Below, one piece after another: positions 1-8,990 of a stretch of DNA of 64,000 nt. How positions within the stretch are numbered: the first letter of the stretch is position 1; every line of letters starts with the position of its first letter. Both the position numbers and the translations under genes were made by a program. Below the pieces are notes generated by a model. The model worked only from the letters and a program-made list of their open reading frames with translations. It did not search any database and was not told the origin of the DNA. Source of the DNA: Sutterella wadsworthensis 2_1_59BFAA (GTDB lineage: Bacteria; Pseudomonadota; Gammaproteobacteria; Burkholderiales; Burkholderiaceae_F); the NCBI RefSeq assembly GCF_000297775.1, contig NZ_JH815515.1, positions 287,407-351,406 on the forward strand. The letters run 5' to 3'.

Positions 1-274
1 GTGATGATCGGTAGATTGATGATGAAGGATTTCGTGCTCATGGGAGTACCTTAGCACAGGGGGTGGAAAGACACACGCCTTTCATCGGGGACAACCAAAT
101 AGATCGGAAGAGAGAGGTTTGCCGCATTCCTCCATCCGAATGAATTCGGAGGCTTCCTGCGGCTGTTTCTGTGAAGCGAGCGCTCAGGTTGAAGGAACTT
201 TGACCGTCGCAGCGGTCATGCCAGGCGGCTGGGGAAAACGCCTCGGCTTCTCCTCCATCGCCATCACTGCCGCA

Positions 275-313
275 CAAAAAGAACCGCCCGCCGGGCGCGA
301 GCCTCGGCGGGCG
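275..313 (-). terminator. Rho-independent terminator of the dipeptidase gene
   Basis: A 9-bp GC stem (285-293 with 305-313) is followed, on the minus strand, by a run of U (275-280). It lies about 45 bases past the stop of the pepE-like gene. The 274 bases before it hold no convincing gene. Confidence 0.8.
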
Positions 314-355
314 TTTCCCGAAGTCACTGACTTCGGACTCAGAGCGTCATGCGTT

Positions 356-1234
356 TCAGAGCTTGCCGCCCGGGACGATCTTGCGAAGGTCGAACTTCGT
401 GCCGAGCGCGATGCGCTCGAGCCTCATGCCCATCTCGGCCTGGCGGAACCAGTAAAGGGCTTCGGCGTCCTTCGGACCGATGACTTCGCAGTCATGTTCG
501 CCGGTCACGAAGAGAGCGGTGCCTTCGGGCAAACCGATGACTTCCTCGTCCTTGTTGTACCACAGGAACTCTTCAAGACGGTCTTCGCGCGTTTCGTTGT
601 TGAGGCCGGACGTGCCCGCAGCGGAGATGAAGTGCGGGTTCGTCTGGAACGGGATGAACCCGAAGGTGTTGAAGGACGGCGGTTCGGCGATCGGCATGTC
701 GTTCGTCGTGCGCAACGTCGGGCAGGCGACGTTGCCGCCGGCGGACCAGCCGCAGTACGGGATGCCGCCGTTGACACGGTCGCGGATCAGGTCGATGATG
801 CCGGCCTCGTACATGCGGGTGACGAGCGCCCACGTGTTGCCGCCGCCCACCGCGATGGCGGACGCTTCGCGAACGGCCTTCTGCGGATCCTTGAAGCGAT
901 GGATCGAGACGATCTTGTGGCCGAAGGGCTTGAAGGCGTCCTGAACCTGCTTTTCATACCCGTCGTAAGTGCCCGCAACCTTGGCATAGGGGATGAAGAG
1001 AATCTCGTACTTCGTGCTGCCGTAGAGCTGCTCGTACTGCTCGCCCGCGAAGTCGAGGTAGCCCGACGTGTGGTAGTGGGAGCTCGACTGGATGAGGACG
1101 CGGCGCTTTTCGCTCACCTTCTGAGCGGGAAGCGGCTTCTTGATCTTGGCTTGGGCGGAACCCGCAGCGCCCGCAAGGGCGGCGACGGAGCCGAGAACGG
1201 CGGTCTGCATGAGCGAACGGCGTGACAGCGACAT
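356..1234 (-). CDS. pepE: Exported dipeptidase E (peptidase family S51)
   Basis: Predicted alpha-aspartyl dipeptidase, 292 aa, hydrolysing dipeptides with N-terminal Asp. The body follows the E. coli PepE pattern: AVGGGNTWAL, the nucleophile motif GWSAGGN, CPTLRTTNDMPI, QTNPHF and GLPEGTAL. Unlike classical PepE, which is cytoplasmic, it has a twin-arginine-like leader (SRRSLMQTAV, then a hydrophobic Ala-rich stretch ending AQA), so it is probably exported by Tat. The start at 1234 was chosen because AAGGAGAG sits 4 bases before this ATG; a longer reading frame from 1309 would put 25 residues before the Tat motif. It is transcribed alone and ends at a strong terminator. The family call is firm; the periplasmic location is inferred from the leader. 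Confidence 0.9.
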   Translation of the reverse strand: MSLSRRSLMQTAVLGSVAALAGAAGSAQAKIKKPLPAQKVSEKRRVLIQSSSHYHTSGYLDFAGEQYEQLYGSTKYEILFIPYAKVAGTYDGYEKQVQDAFKPFGHKIVSIHRFKDPQKAVREASAIAVGGGNTWALVTRMYEAGIIDLIRDRVNGGIPYCGWSAGGNVACPTLRTTNDMPIAEPPSFNTFGFIPFQTNPHFISAAGTSGLNNETREDRLEEFLWYNKDEEVIGLPEGTALFVTGEHDCEVIGPKDAEALYWFRQAEMGMRLERIALGTKFDLRKIVPGGKL

Positions 1235-1596
1235 GATTCTCTCCTTCATGTCGAAAAGGTCTCCGGATTCTGGTCGGAAATCCGGACTGATGGTCACCGT
1301 GTCCGACACGCTGCACGCATTCGGGCGGCCCCTGTCGAAGCACGTGCGTTGAGTCTACGTTGAGACCCCAGGCCCCGACACCACGGGAAATCCTTACCGC
1401 TCATGGTGTTATCCATGATTGTGCATTACATCTCTTACACTTTCCAAAACGCCTGTCCGCGAAGAGCTTGCGGCGCAACGCCGTCGAAAGGCGACACGTT
1501 GCCCGCGTTTTCCCGATGCCTGAAAAGGTCGGCAACAACTTGCGGGAAAATCCCGACTGGGGGATCCCGCCCGAAAGCGGGCGAAAGAAGAACGTC
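1235..1596. other. Intergenic region upstream of pepE
   Basis: About 360 bases without a supported gene. On the minus strand it must carry the pepE promoter. A TGTAAT -10-like hexamer lies near 1425-1430 but has no good -35 partner. Small reading frames here look like chance openings in GC-rich DNA. Confidence 0.4.
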
Positions 1597-1632
1597 AAAA
1601 AGGGCGCCCGTTCCGATGAGAACGGACGCCCC
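1597..1632 (-). terminator. Terminator of the D-amino-acid enzyme gene
   Basis: A long stem with one mismatch (gggcg-t-ccgttc on the minus strand paired with gaacgg-g-cgccc) is followed by UUUUU. It lies 50 bases past the stop of the gene at 1683. Confidence 0.8.
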
Positions 1633-1682
1633 GAAGGCTGCGCGGGCGGTGGCCCGCGCCTCAAGACGACGAAAAGAAGGCG

Positions 1683-2858
1683 TCACCAGCCGCGAACGTG
1701 ATCTAGCGCGGCCGTCACGCGTCCCTCCTCATTGACGAGAAGGAGCTTTTCATAGGGCGCCGCGGTCGGGCAGGCGTGGTTGGGCATGATGCGAAGGCGC
1801 GTGCCGACGGGCAGGTCCTCGGGCTTGAGTCGGTCGCCTGCGGCGGCCTCGATGATGCCGTGTTCCTGATTGGCGCCCGTCATGCGGATGTCGCAGCCGC
1901 GAAGCGGCCTGCCGTCAACGTCGCAGACGAGGCCGTAGCCGAAGTCGCAGTGCTGGCGGGCGGTGCCGCGGTCGCGGGACATGGCCATCCAGCCCGCGTC
2001 GACGATCACCTGGCCCTTTTCAGGCTGGTGGCCGATGACGGTGCAGAGCACCGTGCCTGCAATGCGGTCCATCGGCACGACGCCGAGATTCATCATGAAG
2101 AGGTCGCCGAGCGCATAGACGCCCGCGCGGATTTCGGTCACGCCCGTCTCGTCCTCGGCATGGGTCATGGTGGGCGTCGAGCCGATCGAGACGATGCGCA
2201 CTTCAAAGCCCGCCTCCCTCAGGCGGTTCGCGGCCGTCACGATCCCGTCGCGTTCATTGGCAGCGGCCCTGCGGATGACGGCGAGGTTTTCGACGTCGTA
2301 GCTTGCGCCCGCATGCGTGAAAACGCCCGCGAGCTCGGCGCCGTCCGTGAGGGCGCGCGCGATCTCGATGAGGAGTTCGCTTTCGGGCCTGACGCCCGAG
2401 CGGTGGCCGTCGCAGTCGACCTCAATGAGGACGGGAATCGTGACGTCGCGCCCGGCACAGAAGGCGCTGACGGCCTTCGCGGCCGCGACGTTGTCGAGGA
2501 TGATCTTCAGATCGCACCCGGCTTCGCGGATGGCGGCGACGTCGGCGAGCTTCTGCGGGGCGATGCCCACGGCGTAGATCAGGTCCTTCACGCCGTTTTC
2601 GGCGAAGTAGCGGGCCTCGGCGAGCGTGGAGACGGTGGCGGGTCCTTCGGGCGAAAGCATCTGGCGGCGGGCGATCTCGATCGACTTGTGGGTCTTGAGA
2701 TGCGGGCGCAGGGTCACGCCGAGACGGGCGGCCTTCTCTTTTGCGCAGTCAAGGTTCACCTGCAGCTTCGCGTCGTCGATGACGAAGGCGGGGGTAGCGA
2801 CTTCGGGGTCGGTAAGCAGACGGCCGACGGGGTCGGCGGGACGGAGACAGTTGGTCAT
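1683..2858 (-). CDS. PLP-dependent D-serine dehydratase / D-threonine aldolase-like enzyme
   Basis: 391 aa, fold type III (alanine-racemase-like) PLP enzyme of the DSD1/DTA family. The N-terminal barrel has RPHLKTHKS, where the first Lys is the expected Schiff-base residue. The C-terminal domain ends with PNHACPTAAPYEKLL, the His-x-Cys metal-binding pattern of eukaryote-type D-serine dehydratase, D-threonine aldolase and 3-hydroxy-D-aspartate aldolase. It should act on a beta-hydroxy or beta-amino D-amino acid with Zn or Mn; the exact substrate cannot be read from the sequence. GGAGAG precedes the ATG by about 8 bases. It appears monocistronic, 170 bases downstream of mdh. The nearby plus-strand genes at 8250-10511 also look like amino-acid catabolism. 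Confidence 0.8.
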   Translation of the reverse strand: MTNCLRPADPVGRLLTDPEVATPAFVIDDAKLQVNLDCAKEKAARLGVTLRPHLKTHKSIEIARRQMLSPEGPATVSTLAEARYFAENGVKDLIYAVGIAPQKLADVAAIREAGCDLKIILDNVAAAKAVSAFCAGRDVTIPVLIEVDCDGHRSGVRPESELLIEIARALTDGAELAGVFTHAGASYDVENLAVIRRAAANERDGIVTAANRLREAGFEVRIVSIGSTPTMTHAEDETGVTEIRAGVYALGDLFMMNLGVVPMDRIAGTVLCTVIGHQPEKGQVIVDAGWMAMSRDRGTARQHCDFGYGLVCDVDGRPLRGCDIRMTGANQEHGIIEAAAGDRLKPEDLPVGTRLRIMPNHACPTAAPYEKLLLVNEEGRVTAALDHVRGW

Positions 2859-3028
2859 GGATTAACTCTCCTCAAGGCTGTGGGCTGTGTCCTGCGAAGG
2901 TGGTCGGCCTGCGCGGGGATCCTGCAGATGTGATCAAGCCCACCGTACGCCTCGCGGGCGTCCGATGGGCTCGGAACGGAACTCGCCGCAGGCGCCTGCA
3001 GGTGCGTGCGTCGGCGGCGGAGCGTCGA

Positions 3029-4018
3029 TCAGTTCGGGATGAAGGCGGCGACGGCCTGCTGTTCACCCTGAAGTTCGGCGACGTTCTTCGCGATGCGGGC
3101 CTTCGTGTCCTCGGTGAGTTCGAGACCCTTGACGATTTCGTACGAGCCGTCCTCCTTCACGATGCAGGGGAAGCCGAAGACCATGCCTTCGGGGACGCCG
3201 TAGGAGCCGTCGGACGGAACGCCCATCGTGACCCAGCGGCCTTCGGAGCCGCAGAACCAGTCGTGGATGTGGTCGATGGCGGCACTGCCGGCGGAAGCGG
3301 CGGAGCTCGCGCCGCGGGCGGCGATGATGGCGGAGCCGCGCTTGGCGACGGTCGGCATGAAGTCGTTCTTCACCCATTCGTCATCGACGAGGGACGGAGC
3401 GGCCTTGCCTTCGACCGTGGCGAACGTGATGTCGGGAACCATGGCCGGGGAATGGTTGCCCCAGACGGCCATGTGCTCGATCGAGGCGACGGGGGCGCCC
3501 GTCTTTTCGGCGAACTGCGACATGGCGCGGTTCTGGTCGAGGCGGAGCATAGCGGAGAAGCACTTCGGATCAAGATCCGGGGCGTTCTTCATGGCGATCC
3601 AGGCATTGGTGTTGCACGGATTGCCGACGACGAGCACCTTGACGTTGCGGCTGGCGGCGACGTTGAGGGCCTGGCCCTGCTGGCGGAAGATGGCGGCGTT
3701 GGCCTCGAGCAGGTCCGCGCGTTCCATGCCGGGACCGCGCGGACGGGCGCCGATGAGGAGCGCGACCTCGCAGTCGCGGAAGGCCTCGACGGGATCCTGA
3801 ACGGCGCGCATGCCGGCCAGAAGCGGGAAGGCGCAGTCGGAGAGCTCCATCATCACGCCCTTGAGGGCGGCGGCGGAGGTCGGGTTGGCGCGTTCGAGCA
3901 GCGTGAGGAACACGGGCTGGTCCGGGCCAAACATGGCGCCGGAGGCGATGCGGAAGAGCGTGGCGTAGCCGATCTGGCCGGCGGGGCCGGTCACCGTCAC
4001 GCGAACGGGTGCTTTCAT
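3029..4018 (-). CDS. mdh: NAD-dependent malate dehydrogenase
   Basis: 329 aa, the usual length of the lactate-like MDH of Burkholderiales. It interconverts malate and oxaloacetate with NAD(H) in the cytoplasm. Visible signatures are the nucleotide-binding start [13 protein letters not shown], the substrate loop [18 protein letters not shown] with its arginines, [17 protein letters not shown], and the catalytic His region [12 protein letters not shown]. The start at 4018 has AAGGAGAAG 6 bases upstream; the in-frame start nine codons earlier is less likely. It lies 122 bases downstream of the hydrogenase gene, with a hairpin between them, so it is probably a separate unit. In an anaerobe it would serve the reductive (oxaloacetate to malate to fumarate) branch. 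Confidence 0.95.
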   Translation of the reverse strand: MKAPVRVTVTGPAGQIGYATLFRIASGAMFGPDQPVFLTLLERANPTSAAALKGVMMELSDCAFPLLAGMRAVQDPVEAFRDCEVALLIGARPRGPGMERADLLEANAAIFRQQGQALNVAASRNVKVLVVGNPCNTNAWIAMKNAPDLDPKCFSAMLRLDQNRAMSQFAEKTGAPVASIEHMAVWGNHSPAMVPDITFATVEGKAAPSLVDDEWVKNDFMPTVAKRGSAIIAARGASSAASAGSAAIDHIHDWFCGSEGRWVTMGVPSDGSYGVPEGMVFGFPCIVKEDGSYEIVKGLELTEDTKARIAKNVAELQGEQQAVAAFIPN

Positions 4019-4033
4019 GGTTTCTTCTCCTTG

Positions 4034-4052
4034 ATCCTGAAGCATTCAGGAT
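4034..4052 (-). promoter_or_regulatory. Palindrome just before the mdh ribosome-binding site
   Basis: Perfect 8-bp arms (ATCCTGAA / TTCAGGAT) around a 3-base centre, ending about 15 bases before the mdh start. It could be an operator or an mRNA hairpin. Only the symmetry is seen; the function is inferred. Confidence 0.4.
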
Positions 4053-4102
4053 GAAAATGAATTCGGATGTTTAACCGGATTGTCTGCTTATTATGCACGG
4101 CC

Positions 4103-4124
4103 CCGCAGGCGGATGCGCCTGCGG
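4103..4124 (-). terminator. Strong hairpin after the hydrogenase operon
   Basis: A perfect 9-bp GC stem (ccgcaggcg / cgcctgcgg) with a 4-base loop, 17 bases past the hydrogenase stop. No U-run follows, so it may end transcription weakly or only stabilise the 3' end. Confidence 0.45.
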
Positions 4125-4140
4125 ACGCCCTGCTCGGAAA

Positions 4141-5958
4141 TCAAACGCTGGCGAGCTCGACGGCCGACTCGATGGTGCGGTAGTCGGGCTTTTCGGAGCG
4201 GCGTTCGCGCTCCCTGTATTCACAATGCAGAAGCTCGTGCGCAAGCGGGCTGCCGGGCTCGCCGAGGAAGTCCCTGTAGAGCCTCACGACGTCCTCGTTT
4301 TCGTGCGACGTGCGCAGCTTCATCGAGGCGTCGGTGCTGTAGACGGCGTTCTGCCTGCGCTCGAGCGTGCTGCGCCAGACGATGCCGCGCACCGTTCCGC
4401 CGCCGCCCACGCAGCCGCCGGGACAGGCCATGACCTCGACGAAGTGGTAGGGTGAGCGACCCTCGCGCACCATCCTGATCACCTCGTCGGCCGCGCGCAT
4501 GCCGTGCACGACCGCGATCCTCAGTTTGCCGAAGGCCTCCGTCTCGACTTCGGCCTCCTTGAAGGTCGCAAGCCCCCTGACGGGCTCGAAGGCGATACGG
4601 CCGAGATCAGGCCCGCCCGCAAGCGCCGAAACCGTCCTGAGCGCGGCCTCCATCACGCCGCCCGTCGTCGCGAAGAGCTGCGCGGCGCCCGAACCCTCGC
4701 TCATGAAGGGCGAGTCGAATTCGGCGGGCTCGAGGCTCATGAGGTCGATCCCGCGACGGTCGAGCATGGCCGCAAACTCCTGGACCGTGAGCACGAGATC
4801 CACGTCCTGTTCGCCACCGTGCTTGAGAAGCTCGCGCGCGGCCTCGTCCTTCTTCGCCGTGCAGGGCATGATCGAGATCGATCGAATGCGCTCCGCGGGA
4901 ATGCCGAGCGTCTTCGGCAGCCAGGTCTTGGCGAGCGCGCCGAAGATCGCCTGCGGACTCCTCGTCGAGGAGATGTGCGGGATCATGTCGGGGCAGTTCT
5001 TCTCGATGTGGTTGATCCAGCCCGGACAGCAGGAGGTGAACATCGTGTCGGGATGCCCGTGCAGCGTCCCCTCCTCCTTCTGCCTGAGAAGGCGTTCGAG
5101 CAGCTCGGTTCCCTCTTCCATGATCGTCACGTCGGCGGACCAGCGCGTATCCATCACGCAGTCGGCGCCGAGCTTTCTGAGCGCGGCGACGATCCTGCCC
5201 TGCAGGTTTTCGCCCGGACGCGCGCCGATGCTCTCACCGATCGTCACGCGCACGGCGGGCGCGAACTGCACGACGGTCGTGACTGCGGGATCGTCGAACC
5301 AGTCGAGCGCGCAGTCGGTCTGATCCTTGACGGCCAGGGCGCCGGTCGGGCATACGAGCGCGCACTGGCCGCACTGGATGCAGGTCTCGGACTCGCCCCA
5401 GGGGCCACCGAAGCTCACCGCGGCGTTGGTACCCGTATGGTCGAGCTTGATGACGCCGATGCCCTGCACCTGGCGGCAGGCCTCGATGCAGCGAAGGCAG
5501 CGGATGCACTTGTCGGGCGTGAAGACGAGGCCGTTGGCCGAGGCGTCCGTCTCGACGGGACGCGTTGCGAGGCGGCCCGAAAGGCGCGTGACGTCAAGGC
5601 CCACGACGCGGGCGACCTTCTGCAGCTCGCAGGCGCCGTGGCGCGCGCAGCCCGAGCAGGTCTCGCAGTGGTCCGAGAAGAGGAGCTCCGCCTGGAGCTT
5701 CTGCATGCGGCGGACCTTGTGCGAGTAGGTGTCGACGACGTCGCCCTCGACAAGACGGGTCTCGCAGGCCGTCACCACGCGGCTCGTGCCGTCGGCGCGG
5801 GTGACCTCGACGAGGCACATGCGGCAAGTGCCCGGACGGTGATTGAGCGCCGCAAATTCGCAAAGCGTCGGAATGAAGGTGCCCGTGCGCCGGGCGACTT
5901 CTAGAATGGTTTCGCCCTCGGTGAACTCGACGGGCTGTAGATTGATCGTGGCCAGCAT
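4141..5958 (-). CDS. hydA: [FeFe] hydrogenase catalytic subunit
   Basis: 605 aa, modular [FeFe] hydrogenase. Domains in order: a 2Fe-2S ferredoxin (Cys 33, 45, 48, 65); a NuoG-type His-ligated 4Fe-4S site (His97, Cys101, 104, 110); two 4Fe-4S motifs (Cys 151-161 and 193-203); and the H-cluster domain with all three signatures, TSCCPGW (about 308), MPCTAKKDEA (364) and EVMACPGGCVGGGG (508). The proton-relay Cys and all H-cluster ligands are present, so it should be active once matured. HydEFG maturases are not in this window. The ATG at 5958 follows GGAG; an in-frame GTG six codons earlier is less likely. It is 22 bases downstream of the NAD(P)H-module gene, clearly one operon. Such enzymes are uncommon in Betaproteobacteria. 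Confidence 0.93.
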   Translation of the reverse strand: MLATINLQPVEFTEGETILEVARRTGTFIPTLCEFAALNHRPGTCRMCLVEVTRADGTSRVVTACETRLVEGDVVDTYSHKVRRMQKLQAELLFSDHCETCSGCARHGACELQKVARVVGLDVTRLSGRLATRPVETDASANGLVFTPDKCIRCLRCIEACRQVQGIGVIKLDHTGTNAAVSFGGPWGESETCIQCGQCALVCPTGALAVKDQTDCALDWFDDPAVTTVVQFAPAVRVTIGESIGARPGENLQGRIVAALRKLGADCVMDTRWSADVTIMEEGTELLERLLRQKEEGTLHGHPDTMFTSCCPGWINHIEKNCPDMIPHISSTRSPQAIFGALAKTWLPKTLGIPAERIRSISIMPCTAKKDEAARELLKHGGEQDVDLVLTVQEFAAMLDRRGIDLMSLEPAEFDSPFMSEGSGAAQLFATTGGVMEAALRTVSALAGGPDLGRIAFEPVRGLATFKEAEVETEAFGKLRIAVVHGMRAADEVIRMVREGRSPYHFVEVMACPGGCVGGGGTVRGIVWRSTLERRQNAVYSTDASMKLRTSHENEDVVRLYRDFLGEPGSPLAHELLHCEYRERERRSEKPDYRTIESAVELASV

Positions 5959-5980
5959 TCTGGAGGTCTCCTTCACGCGA

Positions 5981-7984
5981 TCAGAGTTCGTCCATGGCGC
6001 TCTTGCCGGGGATCGGGAAGAGCGTCTTCACGCCGAAGAGGCGGTAGCAGCGCAGGCAGCGCTTCGCCTCCTCACGGGCGTCGGACTCGGTGAGTCCGTG
6101 CTCGACTTCCTCCCAGTTGCCCACGCGCTCGGCGGCGGACAGCATGCCGATCTCCCTGCGGGGCCTGAAGACGACGGGACGGTCGGGCACGCACTTGCCG
6201 AGAAGGTCGGCCTTCCTGATGAGGTCCGCAAAGCGCAGGCGCGGATTGAACCCCGGTGCGTCGGTCATCAGGTACTCGTGGATCGCCATGGCGGCGTTCT
6301 GGCCCTGGGCCATGCCCCAGATGAGGGACGTCGGGCCCGAGGAGGCGTCGCCGCCCGCGAAGACGCCTTCGCGCGAAGTGCGCAGCGACTCGTCGACCTC
6401 GATGGTGCCGCGCTTCGTGAGTCGGATGCCGTCGGCCTCGCAGAAGATCGACGTGTCGAGCTTCTGGCCGATGGCGGCAATCACATAGCGGCACGGCACG
6501 ACGAATTCGCTCCCCTCGACGGGCCTGACGGAACGGCGGCCCGAGGCGTCGGGCTCGCCTTCGGCCATGCGCACGAGGCGGATGCCCGTGACGCGGCCGT
6601 CCTCGACGATCACCTCAACGGGCGCCGTCAGGAATTCGAATCCGATGTCCTCCTCCATGGCGGCCTTGATCTCCTCGGGGTCCGCGGGGGCGGAAGCGCG
6701 GGTGCGCCTGTAGGAGACCGTCACCCTGCCGCCCTTCATCAGGCGGCGGGCCGTGCGGCAGCAGTCCATGGCGACGTTGCCGCAGCCAACGACCACGACG
6801 TCGCCGTCAAGCTCGATCGGCTCGCCGCGGCTCTGGTGGCCCTCGACGTCGACGAGGAAGTCGAGCCCCTTGAGGTAGCCGTCGGCGGACTTGTCCTCGC
6901 CCGGCAGGTTGAGGTACTGGCCGAGCGCGCAGCCCACGCCGAGGAAGACCGCGTTGTAGCCGCGTCTGAAGAGCGAGTCGAGCGTGAAGTCGCGCCCGAA
7001 GCGGCTGTTGAAGAAGTACTGGCCGCCCATGCGCTCGATCGCGGTCGTCTCCGTCTCGAGAAGCGAGTTCGGCAGACGGTAGGCGGGAATGCCGAGGCGA
7101 GCCATGCCGCCCGCGCCCGCATGCTCTTCATAAATGTCGACCATGTGGCCGCGGCGAAGCAGATGGTAGGCGCAGTTGATGCCGGCGGGACCCGCGCCGA
7201 TCACGGCGACGCGCTTCGAGACGGGCGTGGGCTCCACGCGCTCGTTCCTGAAGAGCGCCTCGATCGTCTGGCCGCAGTAGTCGGCCGCATAGCGCTTGAG
7301 GTCCTTGATCGCGACGGGGCGGTCGACGTGGTTGCGCGCGCAGGCCGTCTCGCAGGGGCGCACGCACACGCGGCCGCAGGAGCCGACGAGCGGATAATGG
7401 CGTAGCAACACGCCCGTGGCGAGCTCGGGGTGGCCGTCGCGGATGTAGTCGATGTAGCGCGGCACGTTCACCTTCGCGGGACAGGCCTCAATGCAGGGGG
7501 CCGTCGCCACGCTGATGAAGTCGCGCTGGGTGGCGGGCATGACGGGCGCGTTGACGAGAAGCTCGGGAAAGTGCTCGAGCGCGCCGAGAATGGGCTCGGG
7601 CGTCGTGAGGCCTATGCCGCAGAGGCTCGTCTCCTTCATCTGAAGGGCAATGTCGCGGATGCGCTCCCAGTCGACTTCGGATCCCCTGCCCTCGCAGGCG
7701 GCTTCAAGCGCCTCGACGATCATCACGCCGCCCGCACGGCACGGCGTGCAGCGGCCGCAGGCGAGCTCCCTGACGCGCTTGTAATAGGAAAGCAGCACGT
7801 CCGCGAGCGTCACGCGATTGTCGAACATCAGGAAGCCCTGGGGACCGGCAAAGCCCGCAACGGGATTGCCGCTGTTGAAGGCGAGGAATTCGCTCAGCGG
7901 AAGGCCCTCGGGCGCCTTTCCGTCGATCGTGCGGCGGTTGTCGTACGCGCGTCCCTTCCAGACGCCGTAAATCAGCTCGTCCAT
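5981..7984 (-). CDS. NuoF C-terminal Fe-S domain fused to GltD-type NAD(P)H oxidoreductase
   Basis: 667 aa. Residues 60-145 match only the C-terminal 4Fe-4S part of NuoF/HndC (CGRCTPCRAGG at 76-86, SLCGIG at 120-125). The FMN/NADH-binding Rossmann part of NuoF is missing, and residues 1-60 are not recognised. From about 160 it is a glutamate-synthase small-subunit (GltD/NfnB) type module: Cys pairs at 164/168 and 203-215, GAGPAG for FAD at 263, a second nucleotide site VVVGCGNVAMD, and FAGGD near the end. It probably passes electrons between NAD(P)H and the hydrogenase encoded 22 bases downstream. As recalled, this arrangement resembles the glutamate-synthase-linked [FeFe] hydrogenases (HydDB group A2). 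Start chosen at 7984 (GAGAGG upstream). Electron bifurcation is possible but unproven. Confidence 0.85.
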   Translation of the reverse strand: MDELIYGVWKGRAYDNRRTIDGKAPEGLPLSEFLAFNSGNPVAGFAGPQGFLMFDNRVTLADVLLSYYKRVRELACGRCTPCRAGGVMIVEALEAACEGRGSEVDWERIRDIALQMKETSLCGIGLTTPEPILGALEHFPELLVNAPVMPATQRDFISVATAPCIEACPAKVNVPRYIDYIRDGHPELATGVLLRHYPLVGSCGRVCVRPCETACARNHVDRPVAIKDLKRYAADYCGQTIEALFRNERVEPTPVSKRVAVIGAGPAGINCAYHLLRRGHMVDIYEEHAGAGGMARLGIPAYRLPNSLLETETTAIERMGGQYFFNSRFGRDFTLDSLFRRGYNAVFLGVGCALGQYLNLPGEDKSADGYLKGLDFLVDVEGHQSRGEPIELDGDVVVVGCGNVAMDCCRTARRLMKGGRVTVSYRRTRASAPADPEEIKAAMEEDIGFEFLTAPVEVIVEDGRVTGIRLVRMAEGEPDASGRRSVRPVEGSEFVVPCRYVIAAIGQKLDTSIFCEADGIRLTKRGTIEVDESLRTSREGVFAGGDASSGPTSLIWGMAQGQNAAMAIHEYLMTDAPGFNPRLRFADLIRKADLLGKCVPDRPVVFRPRREIGMLSAAERVGNWEEVEHGLTESDAREEAKRCLRCYRLFGVKTLFPIPGKSAMDEL

Positions 7985-8049
7985 ATGAAAACATCCTCTC
8001 AAGCAGGATTCGGCCGGGCGCGCCTTTTCATGCGCGGACCGGGAGTTTC

Positions 8050-8077
8050 AGCATAAAAGTCTACGGGAACCCGTCAA
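8050..8077 (-). promoter_or_regulatory. Sigma-70-like promoter of the hydrogenase operon
   Basis: On the minus strand TTGACG (-35) and TATGCT (-10) are separated by 16 bases, placing the transcript start near 8043 and giving a leader of about 60 bases before 7984. Confidence 0.6.
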
Positions 8078-8215
8078 GTGTATAGTTTTTTATAGACGCA
8101 GAGGAGCCGCCACTGTATGATGGGGTCTAGCGGTTCTCAGCACCGTCCCGACGCGGCCTTCAGCCGGCGTTCAGGCAAGGGTTCCCGTCGGGAGGAAATT
8201 ATAGCTAGAAAAATT

Positions 8216-8244
8216 TTTACAAGCAATAAATTTTTTTATATATC
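8216..8244 (+). promoter_or_regulatory. Promoter of the YheO-type regulator, very close to its start codon
   Basis: TTTACA (8216-8221), a 17-base AT-rich spacer, then TATATC (8239-8244). The expected transcript start falls on or next to the ATG at 8250, and no Shine-Dalgarno sequence is visible, so the mRNA may be leaderless. Confidence 0.55.
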
Positions 8245-8249
8245 CACTT

Positions 8250-8909
8250 ATGAAGCCCATACTCGCCCCGTACGTTCCGATTGCCGACCTTGTTGCCAAG
8301 ACCTTCGGCGAAGACGTTGAAGTCGTTCTTCACGACCTGTCGGATCCGCAGCATTCGGTCGTCTACGTCGCCAACAACAAGGTGACGGGCCGCCAGGTGG
8401 GCGAAAGCTTCCGTCATCTGATCACGAAGGCGATCCATTCGCCGGGCGAATCGGGCGACGTCAACCCGAACTTCTACTTCCGCCACGAGGGGCGCCTCAT
8501 CCGCAGCTCCTCCTCGATCATCCGTGACGAGAACGGGCACATTGCGGGTGCGTTCTGCATCAACGTCGACACGACGCGCATCACCCGCCAGATCGACATG
8601 CTCGCTCAGATGCTCCCCGGGATCGACAAGGGCGTACTTCCGCTCCTGCCCGACGAGGAAAACGAGGACGTCTGTCCCGTCGACACGAACCGCACCGTGA
8701 TGGAGATCATGACGGACCTCGTCGACAACATCACGGGCGACATTCCCTCGGGCTCGATGACGCGAGAAAAGAGGATCGAGCTCATCCGCTTCATGGACCA
8801 GCGCGGCGTCTTCCTCGTGAAGGGCGCCATCGACCGCGTCGCCGAAAAGCTCGGCATCTCGAAGGTGACCGTCTACTCCTACCTCGACGAAGTCCGCGGC
8901 AAGCGCTGA
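8250..8909 (+). CDS. YheO/DauR-type transcriptional regulator (PAS-like plus HTH)
   Basis: 219 aa. The N-terminal PAS-like domain shows the YheO signature (IADLVAKTFGEDVEVVLHDLSD, shortened here to its core VEVVLHDLSD). The C-terminal HTH contains LGISKVTVYSYLDEVRG. DauR of this family represses D-arginine catabolism; other members act near RidA and amino-acid enzymes. It lies 81 bases before ridA, on the same strand and divergent from the hydrogenase operon. It probably senses an amino acid or its imine product and controls the two genes that follow; this is inference from position. The start is fixed by the conserved N-terminus, although no ribosome-binding site precedes it. Confidence 0.85.
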   Translation: MKPILAPYVPIADLVAKTFGEDVEVVLHDLSDPQHSVVYVANNKVTGRQVGESFRHLITKAIHSPGESGDVNPNFYFRHEGRLIRSSSSIIRDENGHIAGAFCINVDTTRITRQIDMLAQMLPGIDKGVLPLLPDEENEDVCPVDTNRTVMEIMTDLVDNITGDIPSGSMTREKRIELIRFMDQRGVFLVKGAIDRVAEKLGISKVTVYSYLDEVRGKR

Positions 8910-8924
8910 CCGCCACCTGTTTCT

Positions 8925-8957
8925 CGCCCCGAACCGCGTGACCTGCGGTCCGGGGCG
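8925..8957 (+). terminator. Intercistronic hairpin between regulator and ridA
   Basis: A stem of 7 plus 5 bp (CGCCCCG-aACCGC paired with GCGGT-c-CGGGGCG). Only a weak T-rich tail follows (ttctgcattc), so it may be a partial terminator or a processing site that sets different levels for the regulator and the enzymes. Confidence 0.5.
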
Positions 8958-8990
8958 TTCTGCATTCACAGACCAGACAAGGAGACTCTG

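Noticed and set aside
101-112. A 12-base match to the start of the common Illumina adapter (AGATCGGAAGAG)
   Set aside because: The match stops at 12 bases and the flanks look like ordinary genomic DNA. Chance in 64 kb is low but not negligible, so it was only noted.
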